From positions 1 through 45,501 of the forward strand of contig JAEXAJ010000202.1 of NCBI GenBank assembly GCA_023458215.1: a stretch of 45,501 bases of DNA, read 5' to 3'. The notes beneath the pieces are model-generated. The model did not search any database. It was not told the DNA's origin and saw only the letters and a list, made by a program, of their open reading frames with translations. Position numbers and translations under genes: made by a program. This document shows, piece after piece, positions 18,685 to 27,723 of this stretch. Source of the DNA: Bacteroidota bacterium. GTDB lineage: Bacteria > Bacteroidota > Bacteroidia > Bacteroidales > Bacteroidaceae. Numbering within the stretch: the first letter of the stretch is position 1; each line of letters opens with the position of its first letter.

Positions 18685-20241
18685 CTATTTGATTGAAGGA
18701 TTAATGAACAGTTCATCCATATATACCTTCTGTGGTGCATCAAAAGCAACCTTCACATAACGTGTTTTCTCGTTCAATTCATCGAATAAAATTCCGTCAA
18801 TCCAAGCATCATGATTGTTATTGGGAAAGTAAGGAGCATCTTTGATAGATGCTAGACTATAAGTATTTCCATCCGTAGAAGTATATACATATACCTTTAG
18901 CGGAGTACCAATTTCCTCTTTATTATAGTTTAATGTACGTACCATAATTCTCTTAACAGGTACTATCTTCTGCAAATCGACCACTATTTCATGATGACCT
19001 TTATCAAATTTTACCCAACGATTATCTTCACTATTTTCTTCAGCAACTTGTCCGTCAAGTAATGCTTTTTGTTCTATTCCACTCGCCATTGCTGAATTGG
19101 CTGAATTAGCTAACTTTTCCAATAAAGTAGCCTCAAACAACTTCCAAAATGTATCTCCATTCTTCCATGACATATAACTATTGCGCATATTATTGGACCA
19201 TACCGGTTGTCCTAATTGATAAGCAGAATTCGGATCTTCGATAATACCACCGAACATGAAAGAAATAATTCGATCTACGCCAGCGGCAGATGCAGCAACC
19301 TGCTGAGAAAGCAATCGGGAATATGCAGCTGGAATCAATGCAGACTGACGATCATTCGTTCCTTCCTCCCAAGTAAAGGTTTCACAATTAGCCCACATCT
19401 CAATGTTCAGACGATTATGTACTTCACGCATTCTTTTCCAATTCTTCTTCAAACGGGGAAGAGTAAATTTGTCACGCACACAACCTACTTCATCTTGATA
19501 AGCAATGATGTCCACTTTTAACTTTGCCATTTGTTTCTCAAAGTCGGGATGATCGAACTCAGACAAACCAATACCATAAGGTGAAATCAATGTTTTCTTC
19601 CCAGGAGTCAAAGCTTTTGCTTTTTCTGTCAATGTGTTAACCGATTGTACTGCATGTTCTGCAAAAATTGGGCAAAGGCAGTCTTCCACCGGTAAGTACC
19701 AGCCATAAAATGCTTTGTGATTTTTATAGATGGAAGCTAACTCATCCATTATCTGAAGTTGACGTGCTTTAATCGCCGGATCAAGTAAGTTATCATCTTG
19801 ATCCTTTGCCCAACCTGTACTCATGAATACTTTCATATTGTTTTTGGCAGCTTCATCAAGAATAGCATCTACCGGACTTTTCATATTCTTATCATACAGC
19901 CAAGGCATGATCTTTGACGGATAATAAGCCTTACCTTCATTGGCAACCTCCATAAACACCAAATATTCAATGCCCATATTAGCAAGTTCACGTACTTTTG
20001 CTTCCCACAGTTCCGGATCTGTATTATCAAAGTTCTGTGGATTCGTATACTTGTTGCGAACATCTTTATATGCCAAATTTATCCATGTTCCGGTTATAGG
20101 CTTTACTATTGAACCGGACTTAGCAACTTTGTCTTTAGAAGGCTTATCAAAAGTATAATTACCCGCACATACAGGAATCATCGGGAGTACAGTTAAGATA
20201 CTTAGTAAACCTAACATCTTCATTCGGAAACTCTGTTTCAT
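18685..20241 (-). CDS. DUF4434-like TIM-barrel protein with C-terminal discoidin-like domain
   Basis: The 518-residue protein has a Sec signal peptide ending VCAG (about 27). The catalytic-like barrel covers about 46-370 and opens PITGTWINLAYKD. Key conserved motifs are FYGWYLPVE (E186), an IAYQDEVG motif (Q249-D250) and EMWANCETF (E287). The two Glu residues, 101 apart, resemble the acid/base and nucleophile of retaining glycoside hydrolases. The C-terminal part (about 375-518) is a galactose-binding/discoidin-type beta sandwich (VDLQKIVPVKRIMVRTLNYN, later KTRYVKVAFDAP) likely to bind sugar. It is one of four related domains in this locus. It lies 32 bases after the ADP-ribosylglycohydrolase-family gene and is the last gene before the susC gap. 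DUF4434 is assigned from memory; enzymatic activity is inferred. Confidence 0.75.
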   Translation of the reverse strand: MKQSFRMKMLGLLSILTVLPMIPVCAGNYTFDKPSKDKVAKSGSIVKPITGTWINLAYKDVRNKYTNPQNFDNTDPELWEAKVRELANMGIEYLVFMEVANEGKAYYPSKIMPWLYDKNMKSPVDAILDEAAKNNMKVFMSTGWAKDQDDNLLDPAIKARQLQIMDELASIYKNHKAFYGWYLPVEDCLCPIFAEHAVQSVNTLTEKAKALTPGKKTLISPYGIGLSEFDHPDFEKQMAKLKVDIIAYQDEVGCVRDKFTLPRLKKNWKRMREVHNRLNIEMWANCETFTWEEGTNDRQSALIPAAYSRLLSQQVAASAAGVDRIISFMFGGIIEDPNSAYQLGQPVWSNNMRNSYMSWKNGDTFWKLFEATLLEKLANSANSAMASGIEQKALLDGQVAEENSEDNRWVKFDKGHHEIVVDLQKIVPVKRIMVRTLNYNKEEIGTPLKVYVYTSTDGNTYSLASIKDAPYFPNNNHDAWIDGILFDELNEKTRYVKVAFDAPQKVYMDELFINPSIK

Positions 20242-20273
20242 AGTATAAATATTATTTGTTAATATAAGTAGTT

Positions 20274-21824
20274 TTAATTAGACTGATTAGAATAAATAAC
20301 AGCTTCTCCTAAATAAACTTCCGCATCTTCACGAGGATTCAACCATTTAAGATTAACCTTATGCGCAGCTTTGGATAACTGGTACTTATGAAACAAATCA
20401 ACTCTTCTATTATCTATTGAAGAAGCTTTTGCAACCGGCAAATTCACTGTTTCTTCCAAAACTCCATCAATATACATTTCAACAGTGGCAACATAGTCTT
20501 CATCTGTACATTTTGTATATCCTTTTAGGACAAATCCTATTCCATCAAATGCAAATTCTGATTGAGATTGCAAAGAGAGATTTACCGCCACTTTATCAAT
20601 AGGATAGTGCCCGTCGAAAGCTTTTTCATATTTTACAGCAACAGGTTTCTGTAGTTTAATAGTGACTTTTCCGTCTTCAACAGTTCCTCCTTCTTTCTTT
20701 ATGACTTCCAGTGCTTGCTTCAAACTTAATTCAGATAATTTATTCAATGATACATCTGTATAGGCAAAAGGCAAATCTTCTATTTCATAAAGGCTCTCTT
20801 TCCAAATATCCGGTATATTAGCATACCCAAGCATAGTCCCCAAAACACCGGCAGCAGTCGCGGCATTACAATCAGAATCTTGCCCGCAACGTGCAGCAAT
20901 ATCAATCGTCTGATGGAAATTTTTCATACCATACAATAACCCTATCGTTACGTAAGCACTGTTTATTTTTGCATCAATATTAAATGGGACAAATACACCA
21001 TCCGGACAACCAACTTCCGAAGCCCATTTTTTCTGGCACTCAAACCAAGTCTGTTTCCAATCATTCGGATACTGTTTGTGCCAATTGATTACATCTTTTA
21101 TACATTTATAGAAGTCGCTCTGTTCAGGAATTGTTTTCAAAGCTTCCTCTACTACAGTTTCTATATCATTGGTTACAAAAGCCATTGAATAGAGTGCGCC
21201 AACATACACTCCACCATACCATCCATCACCATAGGTAAAAATATGACCGACTGTATCAGAAAAACCGGAGGCTGCATTTGGCATACCCGGAGACATCAAT
21301 CCTGCAAAATCAGCTTCTATTTGATAATCAATATCATCTGCATGAGGATTATTCAACCAATGACCAGACATGGGAGGCATAATACCTTGTTTTATATTAT
21401 ACTTTGCAACCTGATTAGCATGCCAAAGGGGAAAACCGGCATTCGCAAAAGATATTGCAAAAGAATCAGCAGGTGCTTCTAGACCCAAACGCTCAAATAC
21501 ATTCACAAATACAATATCTACATAGATATCATCATATAAACCGGGAAATGTATCAAAATAAAATTTGACTCTATCCTTAGACCACTTTATTGGAGTATAG
21601 TCTTGAATCATAGTACCGTTATGCAGAAACTCAACTGGTCCTCCATAAGTGCAACCTATTGTTTTAGCCGCCCATCCTCCCTTTATTTTATCGGCTAGCT
21701 GTTGCGATGTCATTGAGATTTCGTCCTGCATTGCGGAAGATGAAGAAGAACTGCATCCGGTATTCAATACACCAATCATCCAAATGCCAATATTCAGGGC
21801 TATATTTTTTACACTTAGTTTCAT
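20274..21824 (-). CDS. Secreted ADP-ribosylglycohydrolase-family lipoprotein
   Basis: The 516-residue product has a lipoprotein signal with C24 (LNTGCSSSSSS), unusual for this mostly cytoplasmic family. The catalytic domain (about 38-380) has the paired acidic metal motifs: D98-D99 and D103 (DDIYVD) and D316/D318 (CGQDSDCNAATAAGVLG). These correspond to the two-magnesium site of ADP-ribosyl hydrolases. A C-terminal beta-rich domain (about 395-516, ending AEVYLGEAVIYSNQ) is probably carbohydrate binding. In a PUL it more likely cleaves an N- or O-glycosidic bond in the target glycan than ADP-ribose on protein, but the substrate is unknown. Its ATG overlaps the stop of the upstream fusion gene by 4 bases, so expression is tightly coupled. 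Confidence 0.87.
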   Translation of the reverse strand: MKLSVKNIALNIGIWMIGVLNTGCSSSSSSAMQDEISMTSQQLADKIKGGWAAKTIGCTYGGPVEFLHNGTMIQDYTPIKWSKDRVKFYFDTFPGLYDDIYVDIVFVNVFERLGLEAPADSFAISFANAGFPLWHANQVAKYNIKQGIMPPMSGHWLNNPHADDIDYQIEADFAGLMSPGMPNAASGFSDTVGHIFTYGDGWYGGVYVGALYSMAFVTNDIETVVEEALKTIPEQSDFYKCIKDVINWHKQYPNDWKQTWFECQKKWASEVGCPDGVFVPFNIDAKINSAYVTIGLLYGMKNFHQTIDIAARCGQDSDCNAATAAGVLGTMLGYANIPDIWKESLYEIEDLPFAYTDVSLNKLSELSLKQALEVIKKEGGTVEDGKVTIKLQKPVAVKYEKAFDGHYPIDKVAVNLSLQSQSEFAFDGIGFVLKGYTKCTDEDYVATVEMYIDGVLEETVNLPVAKASSIDNRRVDLFHKYQLSKAAHKVNLKWLNPREDAEVYLGEAVIYSNQSN

Positions 21825-24004
21825 TCTGCTTTTACTTTTATTGATTCGTCTCCAATAACATTATAAACGGCTACTTCATAGATTCTATTTAAGTCTCCTT
21901 CTGCATCAACAAACGTTGTTGGGAATACTCCATTTTGTGTTTGAAGTCGCTTTATTAATTCTCCATCCCGATATATGCTATATCCGGCTACTCCTTTCAA
22001 ATTATCTGCTACCCATTTTATTTTCACTCCTTCAGCCAATTTCTGAATATTGGCATTGACTACTTTTTCCGGAGTTGCCATTTTAGGGAGCTGCCCACTC
22101 TTACAGTATTCTAGATAAGCCTTATGATAATCTTCATTCACAACAAATGGACTATTATAATGGCTATACGCAAAACATATAATATTGCCTACATAACCAT
22201 TCACTATTTCCAATTGCTTTTTGACCCTTTCAAGCGGGGCACTAGTCCAAAAACGTTGATCAAATGTCTCAACATTTCCCCAAAACTTCAATCCTGGTTT
22301 AGTATTAACCGCTTGCTTTAACTTAGAAAACCATTCCCACAAATTATCTAAATTCAATCCTCCTGCACCGATACAATCTTGAGGTGCAAAAATATCCCCT
22401 ATCCGAAAATGAGTTTGTGCAAAAACATTTTCCCACATCTTACCATATTTTTCAGCATTCCCACCTACTTTATAATTCATGAATGGAGACATCATAAAAG
22501 GCATTTTCGGGGTTATTTTTGAGAGATGATCCAAATTGACATTCAACGCATTTGCAAGAATTGATTGAGATTCTTCAGTCATACAATTCAAATTGTCAAC
22601 TTCCCAAGTCCAATACCAACCATACATTGCATCCGGATATTTATCCTTATATAAAGCGACAATCTCATCTGCAACTCTATTACCCATTTCCATCTGAGTA
22701 TATAACCAATCAGCCTCATAATCGAATTTCCACCAACGCTCATTAAAGTTCAGTCCTATAAATATCTTAACACCATTTTTTTGAGCACTACGCAAACATT
22801 TTTCAAGTGTCTTATTTTGTTGTTTTTTCTTGGATAAAGTAGACGGATAATTCGTTGCAGCATTCCCCTGCTCACTCACCAATAATGCCGGTGCGTAAAT
22901 CAAATACTTCATACCAGCTTCTTTCAGCATTTCCATTTCTTGGTCCCAACGTTTATCATCCCAGTTTACAACCAAATATTCCTGAATAAAAGAACCACAA
23001 AAACTGGGAATGTCAGTTCCCATATTTTTCTGTTCAAACCTATAATGAAAATAAGTACCATTCAAGTCTCTTATGTAAGAATCAAAAGAAGCTTGATCTT
23101 CATACAGATTAATTACACGAACGCCTCGACTTAATGTTTCATCATATGCAGATGGATATCCGGTTTTTCGACCATATGCCAAAGCAATATTACCATCCCA
23201 GTCAACCATATAATCATTATTATGATCATGACCAACAAAAACACCTATAACATCTCTTTTTTCTATGAAGGCAGATAATAAACCGGTATTCACATTAGGA
23301 GTACAAACGCCTTCTTGTTTTTCACCAAATTCACGACACACCCACCTCGCTGTTTCATGCTCAGGTAGAGGAATATGAAAAAAGGCCATTGAGGGTAATT
23401 TCCGTCCATTACGTTCTGTGAACAGATCACTGCTTTTCCGATACCATTCAATCTGATCAAATTTAATCCAGTCATAATATCCAAATGAACGATTCTTAGT
23501 TAAGTTATGAGAATCAAAAAGATACAATACCCATTTTTGCGATAAGCCATCAGAAGACATAATAGGTAATGTGCAATTCCCCGAACCAGAAACTCCTTCA
23601 TCAGCATCATAGGTCAAATTGGAAGGAAATGTGCGCAGATAGTCCAATATTTGGGAATTATTCATATCTGTTTCTTCATCATGGTTCCCAAAAGTTACTG
23701 CAAATGGAGTCTTTTCTTTTTCAAACAAGTTTGCTAATTTTTCCCATCCTTTCTTTGCATTCCAAGAAACGACTACATCACCGGTTAGAATCACCAAATC
23801 AGGTCGTTCCATCCTAATAACCTCACGAATAAGATTGCAAGTGCTATCATTCTTCAGTTTATAGGACTCACTCTCTACCCAATGTAAATCAGTCAACTGA
23901 ACAATCTTAAACTTTCCATTGTGGAATTTCAAATTTGCAGTCTGCGAAAAAGCAGAAATACAAATAAAACAACAAACAATATTTAAAATATACTTTTTCA
24001 TCAT
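21821..24004 (-). CDS. Calcineurin-like phosphoesterase fused to DUF4434-like barrel and FN3-like domain
   Basis: A 727-residue secreted fusion with signal peptide ending SAFSQ (about 21). Residues 25-310 form a calcineurin-like phosphoesterase with all metal motifs: D39/H41 (LTDLHW), D76 (TGDVV), N107-H108 (GNHDEE), H210 (FFHIP), H259/H261 (GHDHNND). Residues about 330-635 form a DUF4434-like barrel with YGWYWTWE (E468), PQDCIG (Q542-D543) and FWGNVETF (E579). A fibronectin-III-like module (about 645-727, GYSIYRDGELIKRL) closes it. The ATG overlaps the esterase-gene stop by 4 bases, and its own stop overlaps the next start by 4 bases. The fusion suggests phosphate removal and glycan cleavage on the same substrate (inference). 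Confidence 0.85.
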   Translation of the reverse strand: MMKKYILNIVCCFICISAFSQTANLKFHNGKFKIVQLTDLHWVESESYKLKNDSTCNLIREVIRMERPDLVILTGDVVVSWNAKKGWEKLANLFEKEKTPFAVTFGNHDEETDMNNSQILDYLRTFPSNLTYDADEGVSGSGNCTLPIMSSDGLSQKWVLYLFDSHNLTKNRSFGYYDWIKFDQIEWYRKSSDLFTERNGRKLPSMAFFHIPLPEHETARWVCREFGEKQEGVCTPNVNTGLLSAFIEKRDVIGVFVGHDHNNDYMVDWDGNIALAYGRKTGYPSAYDETLSRGVRVINLYEDQASFDSYIRDLNGTYFHYRFEQKNMGTDIPSFCGSFIQEYLVVNWDDKRWDQEMEMLKEAGMKYLIYAPALLVSEQGNAATNYPSTLSKKKQQNKTLEKCLRSAQKNGVKIFIGLNFNERWWKFDYEADWLYTQMEMGNRVADEIVALYKDKYPDAMYGWYWTWEVDNLNCMTEESQSILANALNVNLDHLSKITPKMPFMMSPFMNYKVGGNAEKYGKMWENVFAQTHFRIGDIFAPQDCIGAGGLNLDNLWEWFSKLKQAVNTKPGLKFWGNVETFDQRFWTSAPLERVKKQLEIVNGYVGNIICFAYSHYNSPFVVNEDYHKAYLEYCKSGQLPKMATPEKVVNANIQKLAEGVKIKWVADNLKGVAGYSIYRDGELIKRLQTQNGVFPTTFVDAEGDLNRIYEVAVYNVIGDESIKVKAE

Positions 24005-25416
24005 TTTGTATCTGTTCTAAATGGTGCCAAAGGCAAACCGTTAATATCAAATAAATTAGGCACAGCATCATTAGAAAAGCAATAGCGCACACCAACCGGC
24101 TCTTTCACCTTATTCGAAGTAACACTAATATCACCATTCTTCAGAATTGAGGCTTTGGCCGGGTAAAGATTACCTGCTTTATCGACTAATTCAAAATGCA
24201 GAATCTCTTTGTTTTTGCAACTAAGTTTCCCTAGTGCTGTGGTTGTGACAATAATTTTACGCCCGTCAACCTTAAATGATTTCAACATCGGCGAATATGG
24301 TTGCAACTCGTCTTTATGATATAAATTTTTCAATGCTAAATTGGCAAGACGCTCCCCTACCTGCCTTTTCAAACTTGGGTGAATGTCCGAGATGTCATTG
24401 ACCAAATCACCAATCACTACCATACCTGTATTTCTTAAAGTTGCTGCCACATTACTCTGTTGTTCCCGCAAATATGCAGCATTTTTATTATCATATCCAT
24501 TCCATGGAGCAATCTGAACAAAATAGAAAGGTAAATACCGGTGAAATGCATTTCGCCAACCGCGTATCATCGCATCAAACATAGTTCCATAATCCGAAGC
24601 ACGTTCATTATTAGCTTCCCCTTGATACCAAATCACTCCGGCAATTGTATAATTAACAATAGGATAAATCATAGCATTATATAGAGACGAATTAGCAGTA
24701 GGTGCCCAGCCTGCAGTCAAAGCTTCTGTTTTGTCAACTAGCTTTTCATGATTCAGCATAAATTCATCCATCCAAGGTTCAATGGCTGTACCTCCCCAAT
24801 AAGAACCAATCAGCCCAATCGGCAGATTCTCCAATTCTTCATTCAACTTTTTTCCAAAGCAAAAAGCAACTACACTAAAATCTTCTGCCGTTTCAGGAGA
24901 GCAGATTTCCCATTTTCCTTGAATTCTCTCAACCGGATATTTTGAGGATAATTTTGCCACTTTGAAAAAGCGAATCTTTTTATTATCAAATAAAGCGGTC
25001 TTATCATCCACATCATCTACACGCCATTTGAAGCAATATTCCATATTAGATTGTCCGGAACAAAGCCAACTTTCCCCCATCAGAATATCTTTAACTTCTG
25101 CGCATAACTTATTTTCCCATCCGTAAAACTTAATAGTATGGGGGCCTTCTTCTTTAGGAGTATTTACATATACTTCCCAATATTTATATTTATCAGAGGA
25201 AGCATGAATCGTATCAAGCGGAGCCCAACTACATACAATCTTTAAATCCCATACACTTGGACACCATCCCCAAAGTTTTACCTCAGCATTACGCTGCATC
25301 ACAGCATGGTCACTAATAATAGACGGAAGCACAAAGTCCGCAGGATCTTGAGCTGCCATATTACTAAAAGCCAACAGAGATATTATTAAATATATTAATC
25401 TTTTCATATTATTCAT
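24001..25416 (-). CDS. Sialate O-acetylesterase-family carbohydrate esterase
   Basis: This is a 471-residue secreted SGNH-type esterase. The signal peptide ends NMAAQ (about 23). An N-terminal beta domain (about 28-110, LPSIISDHAVMQR) is the family hallmark. The catalytic Ser is S123 in WLCSGQSNME, followed by GLIGSYWGGTAIEPW, IWYQGEANNER and a C-terminal DIHP motif supplying the Asp/His pair. The family (SIAE, including CE20-like members) deacetylates sialic acids, xylan and other acetylated glycans, so the name should not be read as proof of sialate. It begins 2 bases after a DUF4434-like stop and overlaps the fusion gene by 4 bases. Probable role is removal of acetyl or other acyl esters from the PUL target. 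Confidence 0.9.
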   Translation of the reverse strand: MNNMKRLIYLIISLLAFSNMAAQDPADFVLPSIISDHAVMQRNAEVKLWGWCPSVWDLKIVCSWAPLDTIHASSDKYKYWEVYVNTPKEEGPHTIKFYGWENKLCAEVKDILMGESWLCSGQSNMEYCFKWRVDDVDDKTALFDNKKIRFFKVAKLSSKYPVERIQGKWEICSPETAEDFSVVAFCFGKKLNEELENLPIGLIGSYWGGTAIEPWMDEFMLNHEKLVDKTEALTAGWAPTANSSLYNAMIYPIVNYTIAGVIWYQGEANNERASDYGTMFDAMIRGWRNAFHRYLPFYFVQIAPWNGYDNKNAAYLREQQSNVAATLRNTGMVVIGDLVNDISDIHPSLKRQVGERLANLALKNLYHKDELQPYSPMLKSFKVDGRKIIVTTTALGKLSCKNKEILHFELVDKAGNLYPAKASILKNGDISVTSNKVKEPVGVRYCFSNDAVPNLFDINGLPLAPFRTDTK

Positions 25417-25418
25417 AT

Positions 25419-26504
25419 TTATTTGAAATCCTGTTTCTTATACCAAGCCATATATTGGTTATATAGCCTTACTGATTCATCACGTAATCCGGCATGTGCC
25501 TTAGAATTAGGTTTATTCATTATTCCCAAATACTGGTAAACAAGAATTTTATCTACAAAAGGAGAAATCGCTTCCATCTGATGAATTATTCTTGTATTGA
25601 AATCGGCTGAAATCAAGCTGCCATGAGTAGTTTGCTCAAAATAGAATAATTCCATATCGGCCCATATTCTGGAGCGTCCAGCTTTTTGATGAGCTCTAGA
25701 TAGATCTTCATAAAAACGGGCAGATTCGTCCAGTTTTGTTGCTCCTACCCCTACACCATCCTGATAAGCGACAATTTCCACATTAAGTTGCTCCAACTGC
25801 TTAACAAAGTAATCATCACACTTTTCCTTTTTAATATTATACGGAGCAATTATGTTTACACAATTAGCATTTAATGATTTAGCAACTTGAGCACACTCAT
25901 TGACATATGGAATTACAAACTCTCCAAAATATGGATCTAACCAAGACTCATTAGGAAAATACCATCCATAAAAGCTTTTATGGTGTCCATATTTCGCAAA
26001 AATTTCCTCCATAGAACGATTTCTCTTTCTACTTAAATCTTTATCCGTCATCATCCTGACAGCATCAAGATCAGATCCCCAAAAGTCATTACTAACAAAG
26101 AACTTTATACCAAATTCATCTGCAGCAGAAAGTACAGTCTCAATAGGATCTTCGCAACCCATTTCAAATTTCGGAGCCAACTGAGTATCATAAAAAGCTT
26201 TTCCATGTGCAGCAACATTCATCATTACTAAATACTCCATACCAGTTTCACTGATCTCACGTATTTTTTCTCTCCATTGATCCGCAGTGAAATTTCTTAA
26301 ATCCTTGTCCCAATATACCCCCTCCTTACCACCGGGATGCTGAAACTCAAACCATGAGCCTGAAATAGGCTTAATGTTCCTATTCAGTGCCATGTGTTCC
26401 CAAATACCTGCTTTAGCCACTCCTGGTAACACAAAACCGGCAGTGCTCAAACCTAAAGCTGTTAAAAAACTGCGTCTATTCATAGTATTATATTTTTTAG
26501 TCAA
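25419..26504 (-). CDS. DUF4434-like TIM-barrel protein with Tat signal
   Basis: The 361-residue protein begins with a twin-arginine signal, NRRSFLTALGLSTAGF, with cleavage near GVAKAG; starts at M1 or M8 both keep it. The single barrel opens KPISGSWFEFQHPGG. It carries FYGWYFPNE (E186), VAYQDGVGVG (Q248-D249) and RIWADMELF (E285), 99 residues between the Glu pair. It is closest in layout to the 518-residue paralogue (both GWY motifs fall at residues 180-182) but lacks a discoidin domain. It lies 6 bases after the epimerase gene and 2 bases before the esterase gene. Function is unproven; a glycoside hydrolase is predicted. Tat export suggests folding or cofactor loading before secretion. Confidence 0.75.
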   Translation of the reverse strand: MTKKYNTMNRRSFLTALGLSTAGFVLPGVAKAGIWEHMALNRNIKPISGSWFEFQHPGGKEGVYWDKDLRNFTADQWREKIREISETGMEYLVMMNVAAHGKAFYDTQLAPKFEMGCEDPIETVLSAADEFGIKFFVSNDFWGSDLDAVRMMTDKDLSRKRNRSMEEIFAKYGHHKSFYGWYFPNESWLDPYFGEFVIPYVNECAQVAKSLNANCVNIIAPYNIKKEKCDDYFVKQLEQLNVEIVAYQDGVGVGATKLDESARFYEDLSRAHQKAGRSRIWADMELFYFEQTTHGSLISADFNTRIIHQMEAISPFVDKILVYQYLGIMNKPNSKAHAGLRDESVRLYNQYMAWYKKQDFK

Positions 26505-26510
26505 TGAAGA

Positions 26511-27689
26511 CTATTGATTTTTATTAGCAATTTCTTCTAACAATTTCCAACATTGATACAAACCTCTTGGAACATGAAAACATCCTTTCCATTTACCACC
26601 TTTCAACGGCAACAGCACCTCACCTCTTCTATTCAAATAGCCATACCATTCTTGATATTCCGGATCTTTAAAATGACTCCATGTATAATTATGTACCTTT
26701 TCAAACCATTCCAAACATTGCTGGTCTCCCGTCAAATTGTAACCTTTCAATAAAGAAATTAGAGTCTCAATATGAACCCACCAAAGTTTCTGATCCCATT
26801 CCAATTGCTGTGGAGGATAACCATTCCGATCCATAAAATAATAAATGCCACCATATTCATTATCCCATCCATAATTTAGCATCGTCAAAGCAGTGTCCTT
26901 AGCTTTTTCTATCAGATCTTGACGATTCAAACGTTTTCCAAGATCCATAATGAACCACATTGCTTCAATCGCATGCCCCGGGGTAACCTGACGTCCCTCG
27001 AACGAGTTGGAAAGTTCACCGTTTACTTGAACATTTTCTATTATTATATTGCCTAATTCCGGACGGAAAAACACCTCCATTACTTCATGGATACATACTT
27101 CCATTGTTTTTTCCAAATAATTAGCTTCCAATAAATGCTCTATTTCCAAAGCCAGATTACACAAAATCATTGGCAATGCAAAGTTTTTCAAATTGCGAGT
27201 ACCTGGATGCAGTTTATTCCATTGCCCTTTCGGATTATCTACTTTCGACAGAATTATATCAAATGTTTTCTTGGCAATATCCGCATATTCACTATTCCCT
27301 GTTGCTAAACTCAGCTGCCCAAATGCCATAGTTGCAAAAGTATATGAGAAAATATTATATGGTTCAACTAATGGCTTTCCTTGACGATCTAATGAAAAAT
27401 ACCAATTATAATTACCATCATGCCCAAACTTCTTCAAAAATTCTCCTCCTTGAATAGCACAATCCAACCACTCTTGGCGTTTCTCTACTTTATTATACAG
27501 CATTGAAAACATCCATACTTCACGGCCCTGCAGCCATATAAATTTATCTGTATCAAAGACTTTACCTTCACGATCCAAACATGTGAAATATCCACCATAT
27601 TCATGGTCTTGAGAATGTTCAAGCCAAAAAGGAAGAATATTATCCATCAGTTCATCCTTATACAGAGCTGCTAATTTTTTTATGTCCAT
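26511..27689 (-). CDS. N-acylglucosamine 2-epimerase (AGE) family sugar epimerase
   Basis: The 392-residue cytoplasmic protein has no signal peptide and is an (alpha/alpha)6 barrel. Family motifs are FIWLQGREVWMFS near residue 50, the catalytic pair H239 (TPGHAIEAMW) and H372 (GCFHVPRG), and the KGGKWKGCFHVPR context that favours AGE over cellobiose 2-epimerase. AGE enzymes interconvert GlcNAc and ManNAc; relatives act on glucose/mannose or disaccharides. It lies 34 bases after the MFS gene, and that pairing resembles nanE-nanT in Bacteroides sialate operons. No N-acetylneuraminate lyase or sugar kinase is in this window, so the substrate is open. It probably handles a monosaccharide released by the PUL enzymes. 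Confidence 0.87.
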   Translation of the reverse strand: MDIKKLAALYKDELMDNILPFWLEHSQDHEYGGYFTCLDREGKVFDTDKFIWLQGREVWMFSMLYNKVEKRQEWLDCAIQGGEFLKKFGHDGNYNWYFSLDRQGKPLVEPYNIFSYTFATMAFGQLSLATGNSEYADIAKKTFDIILSKVDNPKGQWNKLHPGTRNLKNFALPMILCNLALEIEHLLEANYLEKTMEVCIHEVMEVFFRPELGNIIIENVQVNGELSNSFEGRQVTPGHAIEAMWFIMDLGKRLNRQDLIEKAKDTALTMLNYGWDNEYGGIYYFMDRNGYPPQQLEWDQKLWWVHIETLISLLKGYNLTGDQQCLEWFEKVHNYTWSHFKDPEYQEWYGYLNRRGEVLLPLKGGKWKGCFHVPRGLYQCWKLLEEIANKNQ

Positions 27690-27723
27690 AATCTCTTTTG
27701 ATATTATAATTAATAAGGTCGAT

